Below, in pieces: positions 1 to 8,799 of a stretch of DNA of 64,000 nucleotides. Source of the DNA: Stappia albiluteola (lineage in GTDB: Bacteria > Pseudomonadota > Alphaproteobacteria > Rhizobiales > Stappiaceae); NCBI RefSeq assembly GCF_014050225.1, contig NZ_JACFXV010000048.1, positions 131,501 to 195,500 of the forward strand, given 5' to 3'. A program made the position numbers and the translations under genes. How positions within the stretch are numbered: position 1 is the stretch's first letter; each line of letters starts with the position of its first letter. Below the pieces are notes generated by a model, which worked only from the letters and a program-made list of their open reading frames with translations, was not told the DNA's origin and did no database searches.

Positions 1-330
1 GGGAATGCCCCAATGCACCTGCAGCGGGTGGCCGGGCCAGATCGGGCAAGCTTCGCCGGCCGCCGTGTCGCAAACGGTGACGATCAGGTCCATTTTCGGA
101 GCATCGGCGCCGGCAAACACCTCCCAGCCCTTGGAAGAAAGGCCGGCGACATCGTGCCCCTTGCGCCGCAGGCAGGCGAGCGCATCCGGATTGACTTCTC
201 CGCGCGGGCGGGATCCGGCAGAAAAAGCAATGAACCGTCCCTCGCCCAGACGGTTGAGGATCGCCTCGGCCAGGATCGAGCGAGCCGAATTGGCCGTGCA
301 GAGAAACAGGACGCTTGTCGTGTCCGGCAT
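1..330 (-). CDS. arsC: ArsC-like arsenate reductase (low-molecular-weight phosphatase fold), partial
   Basis: The open frame starts at the ATG at 330 and runs off the window edge after 110 codons without a stop, so only the N-terminal part is present. Residues 11-17 read C-T-A-N-S-A-R, the CX5R phosphate-binding loop of low-molecular-weight tyrosine phosphatases and thioredoxin-coupled arsenate reductases, with Cys11 as the expected nucleophile. A later VTVCD stretch resembles the region of a resolving cysteine in ArsC. It starts 8 bases after the stop of an ArsR-type regulator on the same strand, which supports arsenate reduction to arsenite rather than a tyrosine phosphatase role. The missing C-terminus and the rest of the operon (an efflux pump is likely) lie outside the window. 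Confidence 0.85.
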   Translation of the reverse strand, partial: MPDTTSVLFLCTANSARSILAEAILNRLGEGRFIAFSAGSRPRGEVNPDALACLRRKGHDVAGLSSKGWEVFAGADAPKMDLIVTVCDTAAGEACPIWPGHPLQVHWGIP

Positions 331-338
331 GGATTGCC

Positions 339-695
339 TCAGCAGGAAGGGTTGGCGGGGATGCAAAGGCTGCCGAGCGGCGCGCAGATTTCCGGCCGGC
401 CGCCGCAGCAATCCTCAAGCAGGTACGAGAGAAGCCCTAGCATTCCTGCGTAATCGGCGCGGTAGCGCAGGCTTCGCCCCTCGCGCGCCTGCCGGATCAG
501 CCCGGCACGCTGCAGGATCGAAAGATGGCTGGAGAGCGTATTCGCCCGCACGTCGAGCCGCGCGGCAATCTCACCTGCTGCAAGGCCCGCATCGCCCGCC
601 TTGACCAGCAGGCGAAAGACATCAAGGCGTGTCTCCTGCCCAAGTGCGGCCAGCGCCTCGAGCGCCTGCGCCTTTTTGATAATCTCTTTTTCCAT
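339..695 (-). CDS. arsR: ArsR-family winged-helix transcriptional repressor
   Basis: A 118-residue protein of ArsR/SmtB size with a central winged helix-turn-helix (roughly residues 40-90; [17 protein letters not shown] is the recognition-helix region). It carries Cys pairs near the C-terminus (CCGG around residue 96, then further Cys residues), which could bind arsenite or a metal. It lies directly upstream of the arsenate reductase-like gene and probably represses it. The start codon falls inside a perfect inverted repeat (694-717) and has no recognisable Shine-Dalgarno sequence, so the message may be leaderless and the repressor probably autoregulates. The specific metalloid is inferred from the neighbour, not from the sequence. 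Confidence 0.88.
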   Translation of the reverse strand: MEKEIIKKAQALEALAALGQETRLDVFRLLVKAGDAGLAAGEIAARLDVRANTLSSHLSILQRAGLIRQAREGRSLRYRADYAGMLGLLSYLLEDCCGGRPEICAPLGSLCIPANPSC

Positions 696-717
696 AATTC
701 GGGAATAATCGAATTAT
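694..717. promoter_or_regulatory. Probable ArsR operator: perfect 8-bp inverted repeat
   Basis: ATAATTCG (694-701) and CGAATTAT (710-717) are exact reverse complements separated by 8 bases. The dyad covers the start codon and the first bases upstream of arsR, as expected for an autoregulatory ArsR operator overlapping the promoter. Its position suggests that transcription starts at or next to the ATG. Confidence 0.7.
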
Positions 718-750
718 ATGACGCTTTGACGACGGCGCGTCCTGCAAGAA

Positions 751-790
751 TCAAGAAGCCCGCCGGAACGGGTTCCGGCGGGCTTCTTGA
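751..790 (-). terminator. Terminator hairpin after dppF
   Basis: An exact 18-bp stem (751-768 with 773-790) closed by a 4-base CGGG loop lies 19 bases past the dppF stop on the minus strand. The downstream T-tract is short (TTCTTG), but stem strength and position fit the end of the dpp operon. It also separates the operon from arsR's upstream region. Confidence 0.75.
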
Positions 791-808
791 TTGCAAAAGG
801 ACTGCCGG

Positions 809-1639
809 TCAGGCCGCCCGTTTCGCCAATCTCGCTTTGATGCTGTTGACGTCGGCGCGCGGCGTGGCGGCGAACAGCGTCTTCGTGTAGCTGTGCCGCG
901 GATTGTCGAATACCTCGTCGCGGGTGCCGTATTCCACCGCCTCGCCGAAATACATCACCATCACCTTGTCCGCGATGTAGCGCACCACCGAAAGGTCGTG
1001 GCTGATGAAGACGTAGGTGAGGTTAAACTCCTCCTGGAGATCGGCAAGCAGGTTCAGGATCTGGGCCTGCACCGAAAGGTCGAGAGCGGAAACCGGCTCG
1101 TCCAGGACCAGCAGCTTCGGCTTCAGCATGATGGAGCGGGCGATGGCGATACGCTGGCGCTGACCGCCGGAAAACATGTGCGGGTAGCGGCCGTAATGCT
1201 CCGGCTTCAGGCCCACCTTCTGCAGCATGGCAAGGGCGGCATCGCGCCGCTCGGCCGCCGGCATGTCGGTGTTGAGCAGTAGCGGCTCCTCAAGCACCGC
1301 GCCGATCTTCTGACGCGGGTTGAGCGACCCGTAGGGATTCTGGAAGACGATCTGCACTTTCTGGCGCATCTCCCGCGAGACGCCGTATTTGGCGATGTCG
1401 ATCGGCTGGCCGTCGATCTCCACCGTGCCGGCGGTCGCCGGGTCGATCATGGTGAGGATGCGCGCGAGCGTCGACTTGCCGCAGCCGCTCTCGCCGACCA
1501 CGGCAAGCGTGGTGCCGCGCTCCACGTCGAAGCTGACGCCCTTCACCGCCGACAGGATACGCGGCTTGGTGAAGATACCGCCCTTGATGACGTAGTCGCG
1601 CTTAAGGTCGCGGACCTTGAGGATCGCGTCGCCGCTCAT
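809..1639 (-). CDS. dppF: Dipeptide/oligopeptide ABC transporter ATP-binding protein (DppF-type)
   Basis: A 276-residue ABC ATPase with Walker A GESGCGKS, signature FSGGQRQR and Walker B LLVLDEPVSALD followed by the switch histidine (FISHDLS). It is the second ATPase of a peptide importer and would power uptake together with the DppD-type protein. The ATG at 1639 overlaps the upstream dppD stop by 4 bases (ATGA), which indicates translational coupling. The long open frame continuing to 2020 is a shadow of dppD. The protein is shorter than the enteric DppF (about 330 residues), lacking most of the usual C-terminal extension. Substrate identity is not shown by the sequence. Confidence 0.9.
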   Translation of the reverse strand: MSGDAILKVRDLKRDYVIKGGIFTKPRILSAVKGVSFDVERGTTLAVVGESGCGKSTLARILTMIDPATAGTVEIDGQPIDIAKYGVSREMRQKVQIVFQNPYGSLNPRQKIGAVLEEPLLLNTDMPAAERRDAALAMLQKVGLKPEHYGRYPHMFSGGQRQRIAIARSIMLKPKLLVLDEPVSALDLSVQAQILNLLADLQEEFNLTYVFISHDLSVVRYIADKVMVMYFGEAVEYGTRDEVFDNPRHSYTKTLFAATPRADVNSIKARLAKRAA

Positions 1640-2493
1640 GCCGTGGCCTCCTTGGGCGCGGTTTCGAAGAGGGCGCGGAAATCGCCAACGGTCGGCAGCC
1701 GGTCGCCGGTCGCGTTCTCCGGCAGGGCGGACAGCAGCGCCTTCGTATAGGGATGTTTCGGGCTTTCGAAGAGCGACAAGACGTCCGCCTCCTCCATCTG
1801 CCTGCCCTGATACTGCACCACGACGCGATCGGCGGTCTCCGCCACCACGCCCATGTCGTGGGTGATCATGATCAGGCCCATGCCGCTTTCGGCCTGCAGC
1901 TTCAGCAGCAGGTCGAGGATCTGCTTCTGGATCGTCACGTCGAGCGCGGTCGTCGGTTCGTCGGCGATCAGGAGCTTCGGGCTGCAGGCGATCGCCATGG
2001 CGATCATCACGCGCTGGCACTGACCACCCGACATCTGGTGGGGAAAGCTCGATAGCCGCCGCTCCGGCTCGGGAATGCCGACGGCCTTCAACAGCTCGAT
2101 CACGCGCGCGGCACGCTCCGAACCACTGAGTCTCGTGTGCGTCTTCAGCACTTCACCGATCTGGAAGCCGACCGTGAAGCAGGGGTTAAGGCTGGCGATC
2201 GGCTCCTGGAAGATCATCGAGATGTCCTTGCCGATGACCTGCCGCCGATCCTTGGGCGAGAGCGTCGCCAGGTCGCGACCCTCGAAGGCCATCCTGTCGG
2301 CGGTGATCGTCGCCGTGTCCGGCAAGAGGCCCATGACGGCGAGCATCGCAACCGACTTGCCGGAGCCGCTTTCGCCGACGATGGCCAGCACCTCGCCGGC
2401 ATCGACCGTGTAGTCGACCCCGTCGAGCGCCCGGAACGGGCCGGCGGCGGTGTCGAATTCGACGACGAGGTTGCGGATTTCGAGAAGAGGCAT
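1636..2493 (-). CDS. dppD: Dipeptide/oligopeptide ABC transporter ATP-binding protein (DppD-type)
   Basis: A 285-residue ABC ATPase with Walker A GESGSGKS, signature MSGGQCQR and Walker [13 protein letters not shown], then the switch histidine in MITHDMG. It belongs to the peptide/nickel/opine importer ATPase subfamily. It starts 4 bases after the dppC stop and overlaps dppF by 4 bases, so the five genes form one operon. The C-terminus stops soon after the nucleotide-binding domain, leaving little of the oligopeptide-type C-terminal domain. The peptide substrate is inferred from family and operon. Confidence 0.9.
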   Translation of the reverse strand: MPLLEIRNLVVEFDTAAGPFRALDGVDYTVDAGEVLAIVGESGSGKSVAMLAVMGLLPDTATITADRMAFEGRDLATLSPKDRRQVIGKDISMIFQEPIASLNPCFTVGFQIGEVLKTHTRLSGSERAARVIELLKAVGIPEPERRLSSFPHQMSGGQCQRVMIAMAIACSPKLLIADEPTTALDVTIQKQILDLLLKLQAESGMGLIMITHDMGVVAETADRVVVQYQGRQMEEADVLSLFESPKHPYTKALLSALPENATGDRLPTVGDFRALFETAPKEATA

Positions 2494-2497
2494 GGGC

Positions 2498-3442
2498 TCA
2501 GCTCCGCTTCAGCTTCGGGTCGAGCGCGTCGCGAAGTCCGTCGCCCACGAGGTTGATCGCCAGAACCGTGATCAGGATGGCGAGGCCCGGGAAGGTGACC
2601 ACCCACCAGGCGCGCAGGATGAATTCCCGCGCCTCGGCCAGCATCGTGCCCCATTCCGGCGTCGGCGGCTGGGCACCCATGCCGAGGAAGCCGAGAGCCG
2701 CGGCGTCGAGGATCGCGCTGGAGAAGGACAGCGTAGCCTGCACGATCAGCGGCGACAGGCAGTTCGGCAGGATGGTCTTGAACATCAGCCGCATGTTGCC
2801 GGCGCCGGCGAGCCGCGCGGCGACGACGTAGTCGCGGTTGCGCTCGGAAAGCACCGCCGCGCGCGTCAGACGCACGAAATGCGGCTGCAGCACCAGCGCG
2901 ATGGCGATCATCGCATTGGTGAGGCCGGGGCCCAGGATCGCCACTAGCACCAGGGCGAGCAGCAGCGACGGGAAGGCCAGGATGATGTCCATCACCCGCA
3001 TGATGAAGGTGTCGACGGCGCCACGGAAATAGCCGGCGATCACGCCGAGCACGATGCCGCCCGACAGCGCAATGGTGACGACGATCACGCCGATGAAGAG
3101 CGAGTAGCGCGCGCCGTAGATCAGCCTCGACAGGATGTCGCGGCCCACCGCGTCGGTTCCTAGCAGGAAGGCGGCCTTGCCCCCCGCCTCCCACACCGGC
3201 GGGGTCAGAAAGCTGTCGCGGTACTGCGTGTCGGGCGCATGGGGGGCAACAAGCGGTGCAAAGACCGCGACGACGACCAGCGCCAGGAAGAACGCGAGGC
3301 CGATCACCGCGCCGCGATTCTGGGAGAAGTAGTACCAGAACTCCGTCAACATCGCCTTGGTGGCGTTGCGGCTTTCGCTGGCAAGCTTCGCCGCGACGGC
3401 CGTTTCGGTGGCGGGGGTCTGGGTGGCGGATGCTTCTGTCAT
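2498..3442 (-). CDS. dppC: Peptide ABC transporter permease (DppC-type)
   Basis: A 314-residue inner-membrane permease. A cytoplasmic N-terminus of about 45 residues precedes a first membrane segment (GAVIGLAFFLALVVVAVFAP) and the extended N-terminal region typical of OppC/DppC. The core has the membrane segments of the BPD_transp_1 fold and an EAA-type loop (around RLAGAGNMRLMFKTILPN) that contacts the ATPases. I chose the ATG at 3442, 17 bases after dppB, because the longer frame upstream only mirrors dppB. It pairs with DppB to form the translocation channel. Confidence 0.9.
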   Translation of the reverse strand: MTEASATQTPATETAVAAKLASESRNATKAMLTEFWYYFSQNRGAVIGLAFFLALVVVAVFAPLVAPHAPDTQYRDSFLTPPVWEAGGKAAFLLGTDAVGRDILSRLIYGARYSLFIGVIVVTIALSGGIVLGVIAGYFRGAVDTFIMRVMDIILAFPSLLLALVLVAILGPGLTNAMIAIALVLQPHFVRLTRAAVLSERNRDYVVAARLAGAGNMRLMFKTILPNCLSPLIVQATLSFSSAILDAAALGFLGMGAQPPTPEWGTMLAEAREFILRAWWVVTFPGLAILITVLAINLVGDGLRDALDPKLKRS

Positions 3443-3459
3443 TGTTCTGCCTCCCCGGA

Positions 3460-4467
3460 TCAGGTGTGACGGATGCGCGGATTGACGAGGCCGTAGAGCA
3501 CGTCGACGATGAGGTTCACGATCATAACGATGGCCGCGATCAGCAGCAGCGCGCCCTGCACGACGAAGTAGTCGCGGCGCGAGATGCTGTCGACCAGCCA
3601 CTTGCCGATGCCCGGCCAGGAGAAGATCGTTTCGGTCAGGATCGCGCCGGCCAGCAGCACGCCGACCTGAAGGCCGATGGTCGTGATCACCGGGATCAGC
3701 GCATTGCGCAGCGCATGCAGCCCGATCACCCGCAAAGGCGAAAGACCCTTGGCACGCGCCGTGCGCACATAGTCTTCGCCGAGCACTTCCAGCATCGCCG
3801 AGCGTGTCTGGCGGGCGATCACCGCAAGCGGGATCGTCGCCAGCACGACCGACGGCAGGATCAGGTGGCGAACGGCGGAAGCGAAGGCGCCCTTCTCGCC
3901 CGAGCGCAGGCTGTCGATCAGCATGAAGCCGGTATCCTGCGGGAAGAAATAGATCAGCGAGATGCGGCCCGATACCGGCGTCCACTGCAGGATGCCGGAG
4001 AACAGGATGATGAGCAGCAGGCCCCACCAGAAAATCGGCATGGAATAGCCGACGAGCGCGGTCCCCATGATCGATTGGTCGAAGAAGGAGCCGCGCTTGA
4101 CGGCGGCGAAGATGCCGGCGGGAATGCCAAGCAGCACCGCCAGCAGGATCGCGCACAACGCCAGTTCCACCGTCGCCGGAAACAGCGTCAGGAACTCCGT
4201 CAGCACAGGCTTCTTGGACACGAAGGAGGTGCCGAGGTCGCCCTGCAGGATATCTCCGAGATACATGAGATATTGCTGCCACATCGGCTTGTCGAAGCCC
4301 ATCTGGCGCAAAAGTTCCGCCTTGCGTTCGGGGTCGATGCCCCGCTCACCGGCGAGCAGGTCCAGCGGATCGCCGGGCAGCAGGCGGATGAAGGAGAAGG
4401 CGACAAGGGTGACGCCGATGAAAGTCGGAATCAGGAGGCCGATGCGGCCAACGAGAAAGCGAAGCAT
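3460..4467 (-). CDS. dppB: Peptide ABC transporter permease (DppB-type)
   Basis: A 335-residue permease with six predicted membrane segments, beginning LRFLVGRIGLLIPTFIGVTL, the characteristic first helix of DppB/OppB proteins. The EAA loop is in LEVLGEDYVRTARAKGLSP and interacts with the ATPase subunits. It is the first gene of the dppBCDF block. A 334-base gap with a terminator-like hairpin separates it from dppA, so channel and ATPase genes may be expressed at a lower level than the binding protein. Confidence 0.92.
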   Translation of the reverse strand: MLRFLVGRIGLLIPTFIGVTLVAFSFIRLLPGDPLDLLAGERGIDPERKAELLRQMGFDKPMWQQYLMYLGDILQGDLGTSFVSKKPVLTEFLTLFPATVELALCAILLAVLLGIPAGIFAAVKRGSFFDQSIMGTALVGYSMPIFWWGLLLIILFSGILQWTPVSGRISLIYFFPQDTGFMLIDSLRSGEKGAFASAVRHLILPSVVLATIPLAVIARQTRSAMLEVLGEDYVRTARAKGLSPLRVIGLHALRNALIPVITTIGLQVGVLLAGAILTETIFSWPGIGKWLVDSISRRDYFVVQGALLLIAAIVMIVNLIVDVLYGLVNPRIRHT

Positions 4468-4801
4468 TTTTCGGGGCTGCCCTTCAGATCAACCGGCCCC
4501 CGGCACGTTGCGCCGCCGGCCTGGGGTTGATCGTTTTGAGTTCGCAGGAACGACCGTTTCCACCCTTGGATTATGAGCCTGCAATTCTAGCGCACCGGAC
4601 GCGCGAATGCGCTCGGTTTCGCAAAAAATGCGGCGATTGCCTGAACGGATATGTCCAAGAAAGCATTCAAGGAAGGAACGGTGGAAAGCGTCCGGCGAAA
4701 GCACCGCTGCCGGGGGAGCTTTCGTTCCCGGCCGGCAGACAGTTGCGCTAGTCTGCAAAAAGGCTCCGGCGAACTGGTCACCGGAGCCTGTGGCAATCGC
4801 G
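4468..4801. other. dppA-dppB intergenic spacer
   Basis: A 334-base spacer inside the dpp operon. It holds the hairpin described at 4757-4789 next to dppA. I see no gene or clear second promoter in the remainder. Confidence 0.5.
4757..4789 (-). terminator. Terminator/attenuator between dppA and dppB
   Basis: AGGCTCCGG (4761-4769) pairs with CCGGAGCCT (4781-4789) across an 11-base loop, followed on the minus strand by a run of Ts (4757-4761). It starts 13 bases past the dppA stop. In binding-protein transporters such an element usually lets the binding protein be made in excess over the membrane subunits. Confidence 0.72.
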
Positions 4802-6406
4802 TTATTCAGCGATGTCGACGCCGTCGAACCAGTGACCGCCGAGCGGATCCATGACGTAGCCGCTGACCTTGGAGGACATCGGCATGAACACCACGGAGTG
4901 GGCGATCGTGGCCCACGGAGCCTGCTCCTTGAAGACCACCTGGGCCTGCTCGTAGAGCTTGGTGCGCTCCGCCTTGTCGGTGGCGACCTTGGCCTTCTGG
5001 ATCAGGTCCTCGAAGTTCGGGTCGCACCACTGGGCGCGGTTGGAGCCGCCGACACCGTCGCAGCCGAGCAGCACGGCCAGGAAGTTGTCCGGGTCGCCGT
5101 TGTCGCCCGTCCAGCCGAGCAGCACCGCGCCGTCGCGGTCTTCAGCCTTGGAGCGGTTCAGGTACTCGCCCCACTCGTAGGAAACGATCTCGACGCCCAC
5201 GCCGACCTTCGCGAAGTCGGCCTGGATGAGTTCGGCCATGCGGCGGGCGTTCGGGTTGTAGGGACGCTGCACCGGCATCGCCCAGACCTTCATCTGAAGA
5301 TCCTTGACGCCGGCTTCCTCGAGCATCTTCTTCGAGGCTTCCGGATCGAACGGATCGTCATGGATGGCGTCGTTGTAGGACCACATCGTCGGCGGGATCG
5401 GGTTCTTGGCCGCCTGGCCGGCGCCCTGGAACACGGCGTCGAGGATCGCCTGCTTGTTGATCGCCATGTTCAGCGCCTTGCGGACCTTCGGGTTGTCGAA
5501 GGGAGCCTGCTTGGCATTATAGGCGAGATAGCCGACGTTGAGGCCCTGCTGTTCGAGCATCTGCAGGTTCGAATCGGCCTTGATCTGCTCGATATCGGCC
5601 GGAGCCGGATAGGGCATCACGTGGCACTCGCCGGCCTTCAGCTTCTGCAGGCGCACGGACGCATCGGTGGTGATGGCGAAGATCAGGTTGTCGATCGCCT
5701 GCTTGCCGCCGAAATAGTCCGGATTCGCGGCATAACGGATCACGGCGTCCTTCTGGTAGCCGACGAACTGGAACGGACCGGTGCCGATCGGCTGCTGGTT
5801 CAGGAGTTCGCGGGTGCCGGCGGCTTCAAGCTTGTCGGCATATTCCTTCGACTGGATCGAGGCGAAGTCCATGGCGAGGTTCGCGATCATCGGCGCTTCC
5901 GGCCGGTTGAGCACGAATTTCACCGTGTGGTCGTCGACCCGCACGATCTCCTTGATGAGATCGGGCATGGACATGCCGTCGAAATATTCCCATGCCGCAC
6001 CCGCGGTATAGGTGTTCCAGGGGCTGTCCTTCTTCAGCTGGCGCTCGAAGGAGAAAATCACGTCGTCGGCGTTGAAGTCGCGGGTCGGCGTGAAGAAGTC
6101 GGTGGAATGGAACTTGACGCCCTTGCGCAGGTTGAACGTGTATTTCGTGCCATCGTCGGAGATCGACCAGCTCTCGGCCAGGCCCGGCAGCACTTCCGTG
6201 GTGCCGCGCTTGAACTCGACGAGACGGTTGAAGACGGGCTTGGAAGACGCGTCGAACGTGGTGCCGGAGGTGTAGAGCGCCGGGTCGAAACCTTCAGGCG
6301 AGCCTTCGGAGCAATAGACGAGAGTCTTGGCGGACGCGGCTCCCGCCATCATGGCGGCAAAGCTCACTCCCAGAAGCGTCGCCTTGAAGAAGCGGCGGAT
6401 CATCAT
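4802..6406 (-). CDS. dppA: Periplasmic peptide-binding protein of the dpp ABC transporter
   Basis: A 534-residue family 5 extracellular solute-binding protein. A Sec signal peptide (residues 1 to about 26, ending ASA before KTLVYCSEG) is followed by the SBP_bac_5 fold. The CSEGSPEGFDP opening is characteristic of DppA-like dipeptide and haem/peptide binders. A ribosome-binding site AGGGGAG lies just upstream; two consecutive ATG codons are possible and the first is used here. It is first in the operon and would deliver ligand to DppBC in the periplasm. Dipeptide specificity is likely but not proven. Confidence 0.92.
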   Translation of the reverse strand: MMIRRFFKATLLGVSFAAMMAGAASAKTLVYCSEGSPEGFDPALYTSGTTFDASSKPVFNRLVEFKRGTTEVLPGLAESWSISDDGTKYTFNLRKGVKFHSTDFFTPTRDFNADDVIFSFERQLKKDSPWNTYTAGAAWEYFDGMSMPDLIKEIVRVDDHTVKFVLNRPEAPMIANLAMDFASIQSKEYADKLEAAGTRELLNQQPIGTGPFQFVGYQKDAVIRYAANPDYFGGKQAIDNLIFAITTDASVRLQKLKAGECHVMPYPAPADIEQIKADSNLQMLEQQGLNVGYLAYNAKQAPFDNPKVRKALNMAINKQAILDAVFQGAGQAAKNPIPPTMWSYNDAIHDDPFDPEASKKMLEEAGVKDLQMKVWAMPVQRPYNPNARRMAELIQADFAKVGVGVEIVSYEWGEYLNRSKAEDRDGAVLLGWTGDNGDPDNFLAVLLGCDGVGGSNRAQWCDPNFEDLIQKAKVATDKAERTKLYEQAQVVFKEQAPWATIAHSVVFMPMSSKVSGYVMDPLGGHWFDGVDIAE

Positions 6407-7031
6407 TGATTATCTCCCCTTTATAGAAAGACGGCTGCCCGGACGGCCAAGTCTGTGGTGCGGCAGCTAGAAGCCGCCCCGCCAGTCCCCCGGCACCGTC
6501 TTGAGCGCAATCTAAGGCCGGAAAGCTATCGAAAATCAACCGTGCAACGCTTTCCTTTTTTTCGTCATTTACGGAAAAATTTCCCCATATGGAGGCTGAT
6601 CGCGCAGCCATGGCGCTGGCATTTCCCTCACAATGGAAAATCGGACGCCTGCGCGCGGGCCCGCCGACGGCGCGCCGGCCGACCATTTTTCCGAATGTCC
6701 GGGCCATATTCAATCCATTGATTTCAAAGGGCGGGCGGCAATGCGACGATGTACGTAACGTCCGCTTAAAGATAACGGATTGATAATGCTCCTCGCCTAA
6801 GGTCGGATTTGAGCGGGAGATTTCCTCCGTCGCCGTCCTTTGCCTCACCTTTACGTGAACGGAAGACGAAAATGGCGGAAAACCGGGTTTGGCGCAGAAC
6901 CGTAGGGACGGGCAGCAAGGGTTTAGCGTGATGAGGCAGGCAGGAAACGGACAGCTGACGCGCGCCGGCCAAGGCCGGATCGCCGTGCTGCGGCTGGCCG
7001 GGATCCGGGCCGCCCACCAGGAGATCCGCGC
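6407..7031. other. Divergent intergenic region between dppA and the DUF2336 gene
   Basis: 625 bases without a convincing full-length gene. It must hold the dppA promoter (minus strand; an A/T-rich stretch at about 6530-6600) and the promoter of the plus-strand DUF2336 gene. The distal part contains the small leader-like frame listed at 6931-7038. No perfect TTAA-N7-TTAA or riboswitch-like element was seen. Confidence 0.5.
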
Positions 7032-7038
7032 ATGCTGA
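6931..7038 (+). CDS. Possible 35-residue leader peptide overlapping the DUF2336 start
   Basis: ATG at 6931 opens a 35-codon frame ending at the TGA at 7036-7038. That stop overlaps the downstream DUF2336 start (ATGCTGA), the arrangement of a translationally coupled leader. AAGGG lies about 9 bases before the ATG. The peptide is Arg- and Ala-rich (begins MRQAGNGQLTRAG) with no recognisable domain. It is short enough to arise by chance in GC-rich DNA, so it is only a candidate. Confidence 0.25.
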   Translation: MRQAGNGQLTRAGQGRIAVLRLAGIRAAHQEIRAC

Positions 7039-8093
7039 ACGAGCTTGTCCGCCTTGCCCGGGATGCCACGCCCGCTTCGCGCGGCAAGCTGCTGCAGCGC
7101 GTCGCGGACGTCTTTCTCGACGGCATCGGCGGACATTCGCAAGCCGAGCTCGAGCTTTTCTGCGACGTCATCCTGCGCCTGCTCGACACGACGAGCGTGG
7201 CCGACCGCGCCGCCCTTTCACGCCGGATCGCGCCGGTCGCCGGCACACCGCAGCCGATCGCCATCCGCCTTGCGAAAGACGACATCACCGTTGCGGCACC
7301 CATGCTGGAGATGAGCCCGGCATTGAGCGAGGCGGATCTGATGAAGCTCGCCCGCCGCATGCCGCAGACCCATCTGGAGGCGATCGCGCGGCGCGCCAAC
7401 ATGAACCCGCGCCTGTGCGACACACTAATCGAGCGGGGAAAGACCCGGGTCTGGCGGGAAATCGCAGCCAACACTTCGATCCGCATGAGCGACTGGGGAC
7501 TGCGCACGCTCGCCAAGCATGCGCTCAAGGACGTGCCGCTGCGCGAGCACATGGCCAATCGCCGCGACCTTACGCCGCTGATCTGCGAATGGCTGTTGCC
7601 GCATGTGAATCCGACGACGCGGCTGCGTCTCCAGGCAATCATGTCCGGCAGCGATCCGATGGAGACTTCGGATGTCAACCGCATCCGCCAGGATCTGCGC
7701 CGGCGCCTCGGGGTCTATCTCGACAACTGCGACGCCACGAGGTTGTGGGGGCTAGTGGAGAACGGCGACAGCAGCCTGAACGACCTGCTCGTGCTGCTAT
7801 TCGACGAAAAGCGCATTAATGACGCGGTGGCCTTGCTGGCGAAAGCCACGGATCGCCCGGCGACCGACATCCAGACGGCGATGTTCAAGGCACCGATCGA
7901 CGAACTCATCGAGCTTGCGCTGGCGGCAGGTGTTACCGATCACACTTTCCTTGCCATAGCCCAGTTGCGCTGTCGGCAGCTGCGCATGCCGGACAGTCAG
8001 GCGGTGCGCTGGCTCGAGCTTTATCGCTCGATGCGGGCGGGCGCCAGGATCGGCATTCGCCCAGACACCCGTGCCGGCAGGCCGCTCAACTGA
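7032..8093 (+). CDS. DUF2336 domain-containing protein
   Basis: A 353-residue cytoplasmic protein with no signal peptide or membrane segment. It is rich in short alpha-helical repeats with alternating Leu/Ala and Arg, matching the alphaproteobacterial DUF2336 family, whose biochemical role is not established. AGGAG about 8 bases before the ATG at 7032 supports the start. It ends 6 bases before the convergent PqiA-like gene. Its position next to fliJ-fliI and ctrA hints at a regulatory or motility link, but the sequence shows no catalytic motif. Confidence 0.75.
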   Translation: MLNELVRLARDATPASRGKLLQRVADVFLDGIGGHSQAELELFCDVILRLLDTTSVADRAALSRRIAPVAGTPQPIAIRLAKDDITVAAPMLEMSPALSEADLMKLARRMPQTHLEAIARRANMNPRLCDTLIERGKTRVWREIAANTSIRMSDWGLRTLAKHALKDVPLREHMANRRDLTPLICEWLLPHVNPTTRLRLQAIMSGSDPMETSDVNRIRQDLRRRLGVYLDNCDATRLWGLVENGDSSLNDLLVLLFDEKRINDAVALLAKATDRPATDIQTAMFKAPIDELIELALAAGVTDHTFLAIAQLRCRQLRMPDSQAVRWLELYRSMRAGARIGIRPDTRAGRPLN

Positions 8094-8099
8094 GGTCCC

Positions 8100-8537
8100 T
8101 CAGGCCGAACGCCGGACGAGATGGGCGGATATCGCCGTCAGCAGCGTCGCCCCTGCATAGAACCACAGCCCCGGCAGGACGGACGCCGCCGCGAGGCCAC
8201 TGGTCTTTGCGGCGAAGACGGCAAGCGCCACGAGCATCACGTCCATCATCGACCATTTGCCGAGCGTGGTCATGAGACCGAGCGACCGGCCGCTTCTGCC
8301 GTTGATGGCTGCAATGTGAAGCGCAAGGATCTTGGCGGCAGGAAAGATGACGGAAAACAGCGCCACGATGCCGGCAAGCGATCGCTCGCCATCCTCCCAC
8401 AGCCCTGTGACGATCTCGATCAGGGAAGGCGTGTCCTCCAGGAAATAGAGGCGCTCGAAGACCATCAACGGCAGCATCAGGCCAAGAATGAAGGACATCG
8501 TGGCCAGCGGCAGAATCAGGGCAAGCAGCAATCGCAC
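8100..8537 (-). CDS. PqiA-like (paraquat-inducible protein A) membrane protein
   Basis: A small integral membrane protein of about 145 residues with four predicted membrane segments and the GKWSMMDVMLVAL motif typical of PqiA domains. PqiA proteins of other bacteria partner with MCE-domain proteins in envelope lipid transport, but no MCE gene is nearby and only one PqiA domain is present. I place the start at the GTG at 8537, preceded by AAGGAAGAG, so the protein begins directly with its first membrane helix. The same frame stays open to an ATG at 8606, which would add a charged 23-residue extension with no good ribosome-binding site. Confidence 0.75.
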   Translation of the reverse strand: MRLLLALILPLATMSFILGLMLPLMVFERLYFLEDTPSLIEIVTGLWEDGERSLAGIVALFSVIFPAAKILALHIAAINGRSGRSLGLMTTLGKWSMMDVMLVALAVFAAKTSGLAAASVLPGLWFYAGATLLTAISAHLVRRSA

Positions 8538-8799
8538 CGGTTTACTCTTCCTTGGAATGCATCCAGGTTCCTGGTGCATGTCGCAGGCCATCGCGGGCCG
8601 CCGCATGCGATCCGCTTATAGAGCGCTTCGGTCCTGCGCCTCAATCAGATCGGCAAATGGTAATCCGCGGAGCGGCCGCGCGATCGCACTTCCTGAAATG
8701 GCGGGAAAAAGGGAACGTCGTCTTTTCGACTGTTTGAAATGAAATATCGCAAGCCGCCGGGCGCCTGCACCCGACAGCCTTCAATCCTGATTTTGCCTG

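Noticed and set aside
4607-6409. A 600-codon plus-strand open frame over dppA
   Set aside because: It is the reverse shadow of a well-conserved binding protein with signal peptide and ribosome-binding site; high GC keeps the opposite frame open.
8538-8606. N-terminal extension of the PqiA-like protein from an ATG at 8606
   Set aside because: The extension has no good ribosome-binding site, whereas the GTG at 8537 has a strong one and starts at the first membrane helix.
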